Shown here piece by piece: positions 27,522 to 37,497 of a DNA stretch of 64,000 nucleotides. The notes beneath the pieces were generated by a model that had not been told where the DNA came from, made no database searches, and saw only the letters and a list, made by a program, of their open reading frames with translations. The position numbers and the translations under genes were made by a program. The number at the start of each line of letters is the position of its first letter. Within the stretch, counting starts at the first letter, position 1. Source of the DNA: Sodiomyces alkalinus F11 (taxonomy: Eukaryota; Ascomycota; Sordariomycetes; Glomerellales; Plectosphaerellaceae); assembly GCF_003711515.1 (NCBI RefSeq), contig NW_021167079.1, forward strand, positions 4,598,677 to 4,662,676, read 5' to 3'.

Positions 27522-28460
27522 TCAGAGATCGATCAAGTCTGGGGGTGGTCCTACGCCCCGGAGTAGGATAATGGTGTTCCCACTCACCAACGCCGTTCCA
27601 ACCTTCTCGTTGAACTCGAGCAGCCGACCACCTTCCACGTGGAAGACCCGTAGCTTGTCCCTCTCTTCTGACGACCGGTTGTTGATGTTCTCGACCTGCA
27701 AGCGCTTCGCCGCCTCGTCCAACACTCTCCCTATGACCCAGTCCTTGGAGAAGAAGAACTCGCCCTTGGGGAACTTGGCCTTCGCTGTCTCTGCCTCCGC
27801 CTCGACGTAGACATATACCCTCTTCTCAATCGGCAGCTTGTCGTCGCCCTTGGCGGTCTTCTTTAGCGTATTGACGGCGATCAGGCGTTGTGTGGCTGAC
27901 GTTGGCTTGGGCTTCGGTAGGGCTCGACCGGCCTGTTCCTTCTTCGCGGATCCCCACGCGCGTAGCTTGTCAAACGCGCTCTTTGTTCTTGACGCGACGA
28001 TGTCGACCTGACCGGGAGGTCGCGCACCTATCGGGACGAGGTTCTTGCAGTCGTGATCCTCCTTCAGCCTGTGCTTGAGGCAGTAGTCGCGGTTACAGCT
28101 GGCGCAGTGGACGCCGGGGACGAGGGAAGTGCCGATGGTAGTTTTGCAAGAAGGAGAGGCGCACGGCTTCTGAGATACCGTGTCGCGAAGCTGGCGACCT
28201 TGGCCGACGGACGGTTTGGCGAGTTCAGCCTGGCGACGTCGCTGGGCCCAGGCGCCCGCATTGGCGCAATTATGAGCGCCCTCGGTCCGGTGGTCGAGGC
28301 AGAAAGTCTTTCTGCAGGACTGGCAGAAAAATGGTAGGAAGTCGAGCTGGTTGCAGTAATCGAACTCGCAGTGCTTCCCCAAGAGGCTGGCGTCAAATCC
28401 GTCTTTCGATTCCTCCATGTTCACATAGCTCGTCTCGTTCCGGTCCACGTTGGACGCCAT
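27522..28460 (-). CDS. AN1-type zinc-finger protein (Cuz1/ZFAND1-like)
   Basis: A single exon of 312 aa. Two AN1 zinc fingers are visible: about 27-75 (CEFDYCNQLDFLPFFCQSC...FCLDHR...HNC) and about 100-140 (CASPSCKTTI...CASCNRDYCLKHR...HDC). A basic linker and a C-terminal ubiquitin-like region follow (about 215-312, KRVYVYVEAE...KDWVIGRVLDEAAKRLQVENINN). Yeast Cuz1 and human ZFAND1 recruit Cdc48/p97 and the proteasome during arsenite stress; the domain order here is the same. It is convergent with the MTP18-like gene, 165 bp apart. Confidence 0.9.
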   Translation of the reverse strand: MASNVDRNETSYVNMEESKDGFDASLLGKHCEFDYCNQLDFLPFFCQSCRKTFCLDHRTEGAHNCANAGAWAQRRRQAELAKPSVGQGRQLRDTVSQKPCASPSCKTTIGTSLVPGVHCASCNRDYCLKHRLKEDHDCKNLVPIGARPPGQVDIVASRTKSAFDKLRAWGSAKKEQAGRALPKPKPTSATQRLIAVNTLKKTAKGDDKLPIEKRVYVYVEAEAETAKAKFPKGEFFFSKDWVIGRVLDEAAKRLQVENINNRSSEERDKLRVFHVEGGRLLEFNEKVGTALVSGNTIILLRGVGPPPDLIDL

Positions 28461-29177
28461 GGCGACAAGAGCTCCTCGAGTGTATGCCGCTAATTGACAC
28501 TTTTATATATTCGCGATCACCGCCACGTTTGGTATGATATCGCCTTCGCTGGGCGTCAAGTCCACGTAAAAGAAGCTACTTCCTGGCTCTTAATCAGAAC
28601 CGTTTCTTCGTTCAAGGTTGAGAAATCGGGGCTGACGAAAGCTTCGAAAGACCTGGAACCTGCTAGCAAATCGGAGAGGAGATCCCCAGACCTGTGGGGT
28701 GTGCGTAGCGGGTGATGCGTGTCGCCGCCGCAAGTCCGGATATTTCCACTAACTTAATTAGTGTACGTTGTACCTAAATTTCTATTTCTAACGTACCTAG
28801 GTACATAATAAGTGCTTGTGCCGCTGCCAGAGATGCTAGATTTGGACGCCAGCGGCTACAGGTCTCAGTCCCCCGAAGCAGGCCCGTGAAGTACCCACTA
28901 ATTACTGGAGCTACTTGTACCCCCTCCTCTCCCCTCACGCGGGTAGCAAATGGCAGTCCTTGGGTGAGCGCTCAGTGGCTTCGACTGCTATGTATTTTGC
29001 TACCCACGTGCCCCTCAAGGTACTCGAGGACGACAGACGAGACCATCAGCCGGCCAGTCGTGATTAACAATGGTGACCGTGGCAATATCGGCTGTCAGAG
29101 ATTGAATAAACCAAGTCTTCAATCAAGATGAAATATGAATGTAGGTATGTATGTATCGTCATGCCTAACTATCTAAC
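28461..29177. other. Intergenic, left edge of accessory island
   Basis: Promoter of the AN1 gene, a CGTACCTAGGTAC motif at 28791-28803, then sequence with no coding signal leading into the exonuclease-like relic. Confidence 0.5.
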
Positions 29178-30142
29178 CAAGAAGACATTGATTGGGAACG
29201 GGCAAAAGAAACAAAAAAGACTGAAAATCTCGATGCATTAACCAGTTTACCTGTTCTAAGGGCAGAGGCAGAGGCAGAGGCAGAGGCAATGGACCTGCTG
29301 CAACTACCGGACGATATCAGTCCATTTCATGAAGCTTCCGGCGTGACGCTGATCGCGATTGATTTCGAAAATGGAATAAAAGTCAATCCGAGTGCACCAT
29401 CTCACTTCTAAGTGGGCCTTGCAATATTGGATATCGATGATATCAATTCTATCCAAACAGACCAAGCGGCCAACCAAGCGGCCAACCAAGCGACTAACCA
29501 GACGACAAGCCAAGCGACAAACAAAGCGATTTCGGACATATAATATTGTCACCGGATATCCTGAATACAGACAAGGGGCTTCACGAAGATTCCTTTCTGG
29601 AGAAACAGTCAGTCTTGCTCACAACGATGATATAGCGGCATATATCGAGTCCTTGATTCCTCGGACTAAACGAGTTGTCCTGGTTGGACACGACATTCGA
29701 CACGATTTGCAAGTATTAGACTCGTTTTAGGTCGACTATTCCGGGTTTCAGATACTGGACACCCTTAGCATTGCAAGCCAGATGTATCCTCGCGCATCTC
29801 TCACTCTTCGTCGCCTCCCTTCTCAAACTGGGCTGCCCTTACGGGCGACTTCATTGCGCGGGCAATGACGCTAATTTTACCCTGAGGGCTTTGCTTCTTC
29901 TAGTAGTTTAGACGCCTATAGACTAGTCAGGACTCTGCCCGGAGAAGCTGGCCGTCATGAAAACCATCGCCTTGTCTACACTCCCGGGCGCTGAACCAGT
30001 CCAGCCTAGTGTGACAGCAGTCTGGAAGGGGAAAAACAACAGACGGAAGAATTCTCGGAAGCATCAGTCAAAAACCTGGAGTAAAGAGACGCAAGAGAAG
30101 ATTCGCGCCGAGCGTGCAGCAAAAAGGCTTGCTCTCGCATGA
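29178..30142 (+). pseudogene. Decayed DEDDh exonuclease-domain gene (Gfd2/YDR514C-like)
   Basis: Three blocks in shifting frames resemble a fungal DEDDh 3'-5' exonuclease-type domain. Block 1, about 29181-29450, has VTLIAIDFENG with the first DxE motif and is broken by an in-frame TAA at 29409. Block 2, about 29530-29820, has VVLVGHDIRHDLQVLDSF, then a TAG at 29728, then VDYSGFQILDTL. Block 3, about 29825-29925, has LLKLGCPYGRLHCAGNDANFTLRALL, the HxAGxD motif. A basic tail (HQSKTWSKETQEKIRAERAAKRLA) ends at 30142. At least two frame changes and two stops argue for a pseudogene rather than introns. Between blocks 1 and 2 a (CCAAGCGGCCAA)-like minisatellite coincides with the first frame change. 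Confidence 0.7.
29459..29530 (+). repeat. 12-bp minisatellite inside the exonuclease relic
   Basis: Imperfect tandem copies of about 12 bp built on ACCAAGCGGCCA / ACCAAGCGACTA, decaying toward AGACGACAAGCC. It sits where the reading frame of the relic changes, so expansion of this array is a candidate cause of inactivation. Confidence 0.75.
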
Positions 30143-30844
30143 CGCAGAGATGTTTTTGCCACTGTCTTTTGATAGCGAAGACAATCTGCAAATTAATTCG
30201 AACAAGCAGACAGAATGCTGTGGCAGTGGCCGTTGTATGGGCACCGAGATCGCAGTCACGCGTGGGAGATTGGGAATCATCTGTTAGTTGATATTTTATT
30301 ACCCTGTTAGGGGCTCCGAGTCCTTGGTTCTATTGCTTGGGGGCCGTTCTGGCTGAGTAATGGGGGGTCCTCCACTTATCACTATCAAGTAAATAATTCT
30401 AAATGTATGCGTTAATAACGACTCGCTTTTCCCTCTTCACCCCGGACACTAGTGATATTTCTCCCTTCTTCCCCCTCTACTGTAAGATACCTAGGTACCT
30501 TATATTTTCCAGCGTGGAAGATACATCAGCCTGGATATATATAGAGATGGCGGATTATGTAATATAGAAATTTGGAGGAATCAGAAAGCTGCTTCCATGG
30601 CAGCGGCATACAAATTCCAGCTTTTCTCCACGAACTAATTATCCTGATTCCAACCATCCGTACCAGTCAGGTATGCTGAAACTGCCGCCGTATCAACGAT
30701 GAGATCTCTCGCCGCGAGTATCACTGTTGCATGATGGCCTTGGATGTCTTCCTTCCACAAGATATTGTCGGCCCAGAAGAAGCGTCGAGAGAGTGTGTGG
30801 GAGACGTCCATTTGGAAACACTTTATATTTTCACTATCTAGATT
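30143..30844. other. Intergenic, no supported gene
   Basis: 3' flanks of the relic and the collagen-like gene. It contains a GATACCTAGGTACCTTA motif at 30487-30503. No coding signal was found. Confidence 0.5.
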
Positions 30845-33260
30845 TTAAATGGCACCAAAGAGCGAAACAGCAGGAAGCCCAGAAAATGTCCCTCCACAGT
30901 AACGCTCCTCGGCAGGATTGTCCGGGAAGTTGCACAGCTGGTTACATTGAAAATAGAGGCCAGTATTCGGATAGAAATTAGCCTCAAGGATGTCGCCGCA
31001 CGTACAAATGGAGTCGCCGTCGGCGTTGTTAGCCAGACTAAAGTAAAGGCTCCGGCCTGACGGTTGGCTTCCACAAAGATCGGCGCAGTCATCAATAGAG
31101 GTCGTGAGGATCTGCTGCGTGGTAAAAGGGTCTAGCCCGAAATTGCCATCATTTTCGGCGATGTAGCAGCCCAGATAGCCGTACTGGTCCGTAAAGCCCG
31201 CTGTACCAGGGGGGCCTTCGGGACCTTGAGGACCAATTGGGCCTTGAGCGCCGGTTTCACCTGCTGGACCTTGAGCACCATCTTGACCTGCGGCACCTTC
31301 AGGACCTTCGGGACCTTGAGGACCAATTGGGCCTTGAGCGCCGGTTTCACCTGCAGGACCNNNNNNNNNNNNNNNNNNNNNNNNNNNNNNNNNNNNNNNN
31401 NNNNNNNNNNNNNNNNNNNNNNNNNNNNNNNNNNNNNNNNNNNNNNNNNNNNNNNNNNNNNNNNNNNNNNNNNNNNNNNNNNNNNNNNNNNNNNNNNNNN
31501 NNNNNNNNNNNNNNNNNNNNNNNNNNNNNNNNNNNNNNNNNNNNNNNNNNNNNNNNNNNNNNNNNNNNNNNNNNNNNNNNNNNNNNNNNNNNNNNNNNNN
31601 NNNNNNNNNNNNNNNNNNNNNNNNNNNNNNNNNNNNNNNNNNNNNNNNNNNNNNNNNNNNNNNNNNNNNNNNNNNNNNNNNNNNNNNNNNNNNNNNNNNN
31701 NNNNNNNNNNNNNNNNNNACCATCTTGTCCATCAGCACCATCTTGTCCATCAGCACCATCCTGTCCATCAGCACCATCTTGTCCATCAGTACCATCTTGT
31801 CCATCAATACCATCTTGTCCATCAGTACCATCTTGTCCATCAGCACCAGCTTGGCCTTCCGGGCCTTCAGGGCCGATTGATCCAGCTGGGCCCCTAGGCC
31901 CTGTTGGCCCGGCCTCACCGTCTTCTCCATCTTGTCCATCAGCACCAGCTTGGCCTTCCGGGCCCTCAGGGCCTATTGATCCAGCTGGGCCCATAGGCCC
32001 TGTTGGCCCGGCCTCGCCGTCTTCTCCATCAATACCAGCTGGGCCTGCAGGCCCTGATGGACCTGGAGGACCCTGGGCGCCATCAGTTCCATCTTTGCCG
32101 TCTTTACCATGTTTGCTGTGTTTGCCACTCCAATTATGCTTAAGATAGGATAACAGAACATCTATCACACCCAACTTCCCGGTGTGATGTGAACCGCTAT
32201 TTTGGTAGCTATGGTTGTTGCTTTGAGTAGTACCATACTGGGCTCCGGAGCCGCCTTGGCCGTTGTTCTGGTAGTTGCCGTTGTGGTCTTGAGTGGTACC
32301 ATGCCAGGCTCCGGAATGACCTTGGCCGCTATCCTGGTAGTTGCGGTTATAACCTTGACCAGTGTATGTACTGTCCGAATCTCCGGAAATGCCTTGGCCG
32401 TTATTCTGATAGTTCCGGGTGCCCTCGTGACCAGGTTGGCCTGGACGACTCGGCTTGCCAGTCCCTCCGCAACTGGCACGTGAAGGAGCATAATGATCGT
32501 TGGCAACTGACGTGGAATCTATCCACTTCGTCCCGGCTTGGCCGCTCGTACCGCCAGTATTTCCAACAGCTCCTCGAGGAGGCCCTGCATCGTCGGCTTG
32601 GAGTGATAACATGATCTGTGGAAAGCAATGGGCATCTGCATTACATGTAAGCCAAGACTGTTGTCTAGAGCGCGGCCTGTATTTTATTTCAACTTACATG
32701 GAACATGGACAAGATTCGCCGGGGCACAGTCAGCTGGCTTTGTTTCGTTCTTGAAAATAGCTAGCACTGTATTTGATGTCGATAGGCAAAAGCTGGCCCT
32801 TCCTCCAGTGAAGCTTGGATGCTCCCACTGAAGGATGCCATCTTCTAGCGAGAACCCATGTTGGATATCTCTGACGGCCGGCGTCGCGAGGAGCGGTTGG
32901 TAATTTGAACCCCCGCTAGTTTTGACCAGTTCACCATCTGCGAAAAGTTGGTCACCAACCAGCGAGAAGAACGTGGCAAAGTGACACTCGTTGCAAGTTC
33001 CCTTGTGGAACAAGTATGATGGAGGCTCTGGTCGTCCTTTCTTTAGTCCTTCCAACTCCACCTGGACTAGGAACTGAGGCTGATAGGGGCCTGGCAGAGC
33101 TCTGGGAGCACGATTCCTGTTAGTGACATCCTTATAGGAAGTATCAAGGTTGAACTTACTCAATTGCCCCTGACTCTAAAAGCCCCTCAACTCCGCCAGA
33201 CTCTATGTCACCGTCCTTCAGCAGGGGAAGAAGTAGTGACAACTTCGTGGGCAAGCGCAT
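30845..33260 (-). CDS. Collagen-like Gly-X-Y protein with C-terminal WSC domain
   Basis: Minus strand, three exons inferred: 33260-33160, 33116-32698 and 32635-30845. Introns are GTAAGT...AACAG and GTAAGT...ATGCAG, both keeping frame. Exon 2 encodes a globular N-terminal domain ([14 protein letters not shown]...[16 protein letters not shown]...[14 protein letters not shown]) of a type I have seen in secreted fungal proteins but cannot name with certainty. A Gly/Asn/Gln-rich linker with repeats of about 25 residues follows, then a long uninterrupted Gly-X-Y array ([24 protein letters not shown]). The C terminus is a WSC-type carbohydrate-binding domain (YGYLGCY...CADLC...CTCGD...CNQLC...RYCGG). 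The predicted N terminus ([17 protein letters not shown]) is only weakly signal-like. An N-gap interrupts the repeat, and the frames on its two sides do not agree. Confidence 0.72.
31361..31718. other. Assembly gap (358 N) inside the collagen repeat
   Basis: A run of N within the Gly-X-Y array. The open frames flanking it differ by one nucleotide given this N count, so the true gap length is not 358 (mod 3), or a base error lies beside it. The missing sequence is presumably more collagen repeat. Confidence 0.95.
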
Positions 33261-34533
33261 CCTCCCGGATTTCAAGATTCCAGATGGTCGGAAAAGCTAA
33301 GTTTAAACGAGTGAATAGTCGAAGACAAATGGAAAAAAGAGTGTAATGAGCGGATTCCAATGAGCGGAATACTTTTAGAAAAAAGAGGGGAAAAACGCAA
33401 GGATAAAAGACTACGTGCTTTACTATGGAAACGCCGTTTATAAGTAGGGTGATTTGACTACGACAGCCGTGTATAATTCGCTGGGCATAGACGCCCTACG
33501 AAACCAAGGAGATACCAGACAACAACGTGCCCAAAGATGGCTGGAATCCTATCTCGTCCTCTTCTACCAACTGTATTGAACCGACTACAAGCTACAAGAG
33601 GCACGCAACTTCTACTTTTGTTGGCATTTAACGAGGGTAGGCGCTTGTATCCCAGGCAATGCGTAACAAGCATAGGTATTGCGGTGTGTAATCCCGTCTG
33701 GATTAAGACAAGAGGGATGTGATCCCCGAGGCTGACCTCCCGTTACTATAGTAAGCTGCATATGGGAAGGATTCGTGAGGTCTCGAGCTCCGCCCAAATG
33801 TCTCAAGGAACCTGTCTTAACGTCATGTCAGTTTCACTACAAACATTGTCTGGCAACAGTCTCACCTAGCGTAAAATTCACGTGCATTTGGAGTCTTGGA
33901 ACGATGTTGGAACTGTCGGCCCGAACATAAGGAATTTAGGACGTGACAGGGGTTACTAACATCACCAATGTCATAGGGAGCAAACCCTGGTTTTGCGACA
34001 TAGAAGCATGCTAGAAGTGACAGGTCACCATGTGGCTAATGACTAATCTCATTTACTCCGTACGGACCTGTATACGCGCCAATTCATACATAATTTCACA
34101 ATGCGACTTCGGCTTAACTAGCATAGGTATGTTTTCTATTTCGTTTGCGGATGAGATGGCCGATAGGTTTAAGCTAGAGGCGACAGGCTGATTACGCGCG
34201 GCGGAGTGTTCTTCGGCCAAATACACCATCTAGTACCCCAACTATCCATTCCTCGGGATACCCTACCTAGTCTCGACAAGCTGACTTGGTACTCTGGTGT
34301 TTTTATAAATAGCATTCTCTATTATTACTCAAACGTGGCAATTTTTAAAATTTCGGGAGACCAGACGTTATAAAAGCTTGGCTGCAATTGATAAATTTGT
34401 AGATAGGAACCATAAGGACAACTTATTAGACAAGGCAATGGGTAATATAAAATCAAGTTCCCTTGATAATGTTACTTTCTTCTCGTTCGGGAAGTTGATC
34501 AGCAGCAAATCCTCAACTCAGAAGTCCTCGAAG
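33261..34533. other. Intergenic, AT-richer accessory sequence
   Basis: Promoter of the collagen-like gene and promoter of the first small secreted protein gene. No supported ORF. An in-frame ATG at 34438 precedes the chosen start of the secreted protein but would bury the signal peptide. Confidence 0.5.
34369..34376 (+). promoter_or_regulatory. TATA box candidate for the first small secreted protein gene
   Basis: TATAAAAG, 165 bp upstream of the ATG at 34534. Confidence 0.4.
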
Positions 34534-34932
34534 ATGCGTAGCATCTCCACCCCAGCCGTGCTGCTCTTCCTTGGTGTTCCTGCCGTGCAGGCCTTTGACA
34601 CACCCTGTATCTACCAGGGCTACAAGTGTGGCTTCAATCTAGCCGTCGATTATGGTACGTACAACTAGATTTCCTTCCTCATCCCAGTTCGTTTGAATGA
34701 ATACCTATCTTTAATGCTACATGCCTTAACTCGAGAAATAGGCTATGAGATTGCCGAGCTCGCCGACGCTGTCGCTCTGACATCTTCTATTCCCAACCTC
34801 TCCGATCGTCAGCTTCTCCAGGTTCTGTACCGTTGCGTCGACATCAACGGCGGGATAGCTGGTAACTCGTTTTGCTTTGCTGGCTGCATCGACATGGGCG
34901 GGGCACTCTTCAACGATCAATGCATAATGTAA
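34534..34932 (+). CDS. Small secreted six-cysteine protein (paralogue A)
   Basis: Two exons, 34534-34654 and 34742-34932 (GTACGT...ATAG), encode 103 aa. A signal peptide (MRSISTPAVLLFLGVPAVQA) is followed by a mature protein of about 83 residues with six cysteines: PC, KC, RC, FC, GC and QC. The pattern is TPCxxQxYxCG ... RCVD....GNSFC..GC...........C.M. It shares 29 of 63 residues, without gaps, with the exon-2 product of the gene at 35929-36309, and both have a phase-1 intron at the same Gly codon. I recognise no named family. Size, signal peptide, cysteines and location in a gene-poor island fit an effector-like or other apoplastic protein, but that is inference. Mature mass would be about 9 kDa. 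Confidence 0.8.
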
Positions 34933-35928
34933 CTACTCAAGCCGAAATGCTCCTCTCCCTTATACCATAGACGCCTTGCTTCCTTTTCTTTGCCAAGGGC
35001 CATACGGTTATTCAGAGCGTGATGGGCAAGGCAGGTTGGATCATGCAATATGTGCCGTTCCTATTCGATTCAATACATGCATGGATGCGTCGCCGTACCA
35101 TTTACAATACGAGCGTGAGCAATCAATGTTGTATATGGAACTCTTGCGGAAATTAATGGCGATTCACGAGCTTACATAGCTCAAGGCAAGCGGAAATTAC
35201 AGGATAAGCAGTTAAGTATATTCTGATACCATTCATGAAACCACAGTATATCCCATAAACGTTTCTCTTCTTCGTCTCCCGATAATACCAACCAAACAGT
35301 CACCTTTTCACGCTGAGAAATATCACCTGGTTCATACTTGGGGATTGAATGTTTCGGAAACGGACCAGCGACAATGCCATCAAATATCTTTAGCCAGGCA
35401 GTCCACGGGGCGCAAAGGAACAAATTGGAGCTGGATTTCCGAGAACCCAATACCTTTCATGGAATTTTTGAAGTATAAGCCGAACAGCACAGGAGGTACA
35501 AACGAAGCAGACGATTGGTCGTTGGAAACCCTAACGGGAGCCAGCCAATATTATTGCATCAACGGCGACACTTTAGTTACTACCTACATGCCGGTGATTT
35601 TCCAGCTCTATGAGCGGACCGTTTTCTTTCCCGATTTGCTCAAATGAGGTCTCCGGATCTAGTTCCTCCTGCCTACACTAGCATTATCTGAATGATCTTG
35701 ATACTGTTTGTGCATGATGAAGAGCAAGTGCCAAGTACACTGATGAGGGAACATGCCATTAAACACACACACACTTTCATCATTCACTACTCTCATTAAA
35801 AAACACCCTCTAACAACCTCCAAGAGGGGAAAAAAAGAGTAGTAGTGCCATGATCATTATCCATCTCAACTCCAAAACCTTATTCTTCCATACACCCAGA
35901 CCATAGCCATCGCAATAACCGCCCCATC
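34933..35928. other. Spacer between convergent secreted-protein paralogues
   Basis: About 1 kb with short ORFs on both strands (for example 35345-35647) that show no domain, signal peptide or splice-consistent extension. No supported gene. A (CA)n-rich stretch lies near 35764-35775. Confidence 0.5.
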
Positions 35929-36309
35929 TCACATAGTGCACATATCATTGTCGATATCTGTGCCAATCGAAGCACAACCAACGATGCAGAAGGAGTTGCC
36001 TACAATAGTGCCGATTTGGTCGACGCAGCGAAAGAGGACTCGATCGAGTTGGGCATCAGAGATGATTGGAGCATCGGGGTTAAGTGTAAATCCAGCTCTC
36101 AAATCTTCCTCAACGTATCCTATACAACAAGGTTTGTAAGTAACAAACCCAAGGATAAGTGAATAAGTGAAGAAGTTGGACTTACCATTCGCGAGTAGCG
36201 TTGAGCCACATATATACTCCTGGAAGGTGCATGGCGTCTCGATCTGGGCCTGTGCAATAGGCGACAAGGCAAGCAAGAACAGAAGACTAGCAAGATGTTG
36301 GCGGGCCAT
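35929..36309 (-). CDS. Small secreted six-cysteine protein (paralogue B)
   Basis: Two exons on the minus strand, 36309-36186 and 36119-35929 (GTAAGT...TATAG), encode 104 aa. The signal peptide is MARQHLASLLFLLALSPIAQA, followed by QIETPCTFQEYICG and the same six-cysteine frame as paralogue A. The second exons are of identical length (191 nt), and the intron position and phase are identical. The intervening sequence reads through as an open frame (adding about 22 residues), so intron retention would not truncate the protein. Convergent with paralogue A, about 1.0 kb apart, which suggests an old inverted duplication. Function unknown; secreted by prediction. Confidence 0.82.
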   Translation of the reverse strand: MARQHLASLLFLLALSPIAQAQIETPCTFQEYICGSTLLANGKSNFFTYSLILGFVTYKPCCIGYVEEDLRAGFTLNPDAPIISDAQLDRVLFRCVDQIGTIVGNSFCIVGCASIGTDIDNDMCTM

Positions 36310-36430
36310 GTTGACTTCTAGAACGATCAGGACTGTGGGATAGAGAAGTCAAAGTATTTCAACACTGGGCGATTGAGGAATGATGTGCAGAAAGTTGGGC
36401 TTTGTGTCTACAGAAGTGTGGTTTGGGGGA

Positions 36431-36438
36431 CTTAAATA
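36431..36438 (-). promoter_or_regulatory. TATA box candidate for paralogue B
   Basis: The minus strand reads CTATTTAAG about 125 bp upstream of the ATG at 36309. Confidence 0.35.
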
Positions 36439-36461
36439 GTTGCGCTGAAAGTCTGATAGCA

Positions 36462-36563
36462 TCTTGTCGGACCTCTGACCCAACTGATCGATTGGCATGT
36501 TCGATGTGACCGTCTTGCCGGACCTCTGATCCGACTGACTGATGGGTATGTTGCATGTGACGA
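36462..36563. repeat. 51-bp tandem duplication upstream of paralogue B
   Basis: Two adjacent copies, 36462-36512 and 36513-36563, both beginning TCTTG(T/C)CGGACCTCTGA and ending with an ATGTGAC core; the copies differ at several positions. They lie about 150-255 bp upstream of the start codon, in the likely promoter. Confidence 0.75.
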
Positions 36564-37497
36564 GTTACCGCTCTTATTCCATTCCAAAGAGATTCAAAAC
36601 CGTGTCATGATGGAATGTGTTGTATGTATGTACAGCACTGGTATGCGACATCCCTTGCTATCTAGGTTGCACAGCTGTGGCGCGACTTGGCCATTTACTT
36701 TCAGTGTTCGCCAGCATGCTTCTGCCCTGTCCATCAATACTGTAACCCCTTTTCCGGCCCAGAGAGGGTAGGGGACGAGGAAGAAGGGGGGAGATAATCA
36801 GAATACCTAAGAAACAAACCATACTAGACATATTTCGAAGAGGGTTCGTTATAGCTATCATAACCTTACGTTAGGGTAAAAAGAGAAGGAGAAGGAGATC
36901 TTAATGATCATATGCAATGCTACGTGATAACCATTTCTTCTAGACCGAGTCGATTCTTCCATTTAATTTCTCATTTAACTCGCAGGCCGGTAAAGTCTTA
37001 GCATCTTGGAAGTAGATCAAAGAGAAGCTAAATGCTCTAGTTAAGGAAGCTAAACCAACCCACATCATCCAGCGAGGCATCACACGTATCCCTACCAGGT
37101 ACAGCAGCACATACCATAGACCAGCTATTTGCTATCAGGAGGTTATTGCCCAGACCAGGGCAGAACATTCACGACTGAGACAAATTACCCACCCAGTCAA
37201 CACGCTATCAGTCCTAGCCATGTCAGGTGTGCAGGGATAGATTAATCCCAGCGGCCACCTGTCAGAATCCATGGTCATTCTTTGCTTCACCTCAGTCTCG
37301 GCCGCATTTCCACACCCTAGCGTTTTCGACCTCCGCATGCTCGTGGCTCGGCTTGTTTTAATAATTCACTCGTGCCTACGTGAGACAGTTTAGATTTGCT
37401 AATAGAGTGGGTTTTTTGGTGGCAACCATTGGAAGAAGCCAATCGGGAGCAAGGCGTAGGAAATGGAACCTGCCATACAAGGGGTTCTCGCCCTTGC
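36564..37497. other. Intergenic, no supported gene
   Basis: No convincing ORF. A stretch at about 36985-37180 reads through as low-quality coding-like sequence (KEKLNALVKEAKPTHIIQRGITRIPTRY) but has stops and no recognisable family; it may be a degraded mobile-element fragment. Confidence 0.4.

Noticed and set aside
29461..29530. CRISPR-like array
   Set aside because: The 12-bp imperfect minisatellite has no spacers, and the host is eukaryotic.
31720..31900. Frame encoding repeated LMDKMV next to the gap
   Set aside because: This is the collagen repeat DNA read in the wrong frame after the mis-sized N run; the Gly-X-Y frame is the real one.
34438..34533. Upstream in-frame ATG for secreted paralogue A
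   Set aside because: It would place 32 residues before the signal peptide; paralogue B has no such extension.
35345..35647. 100-codon plus-strand frame between the secreted paralogues
   Set aside because: No domain, no signal peptide and no splice-consistent extension; not supportable as a gene.
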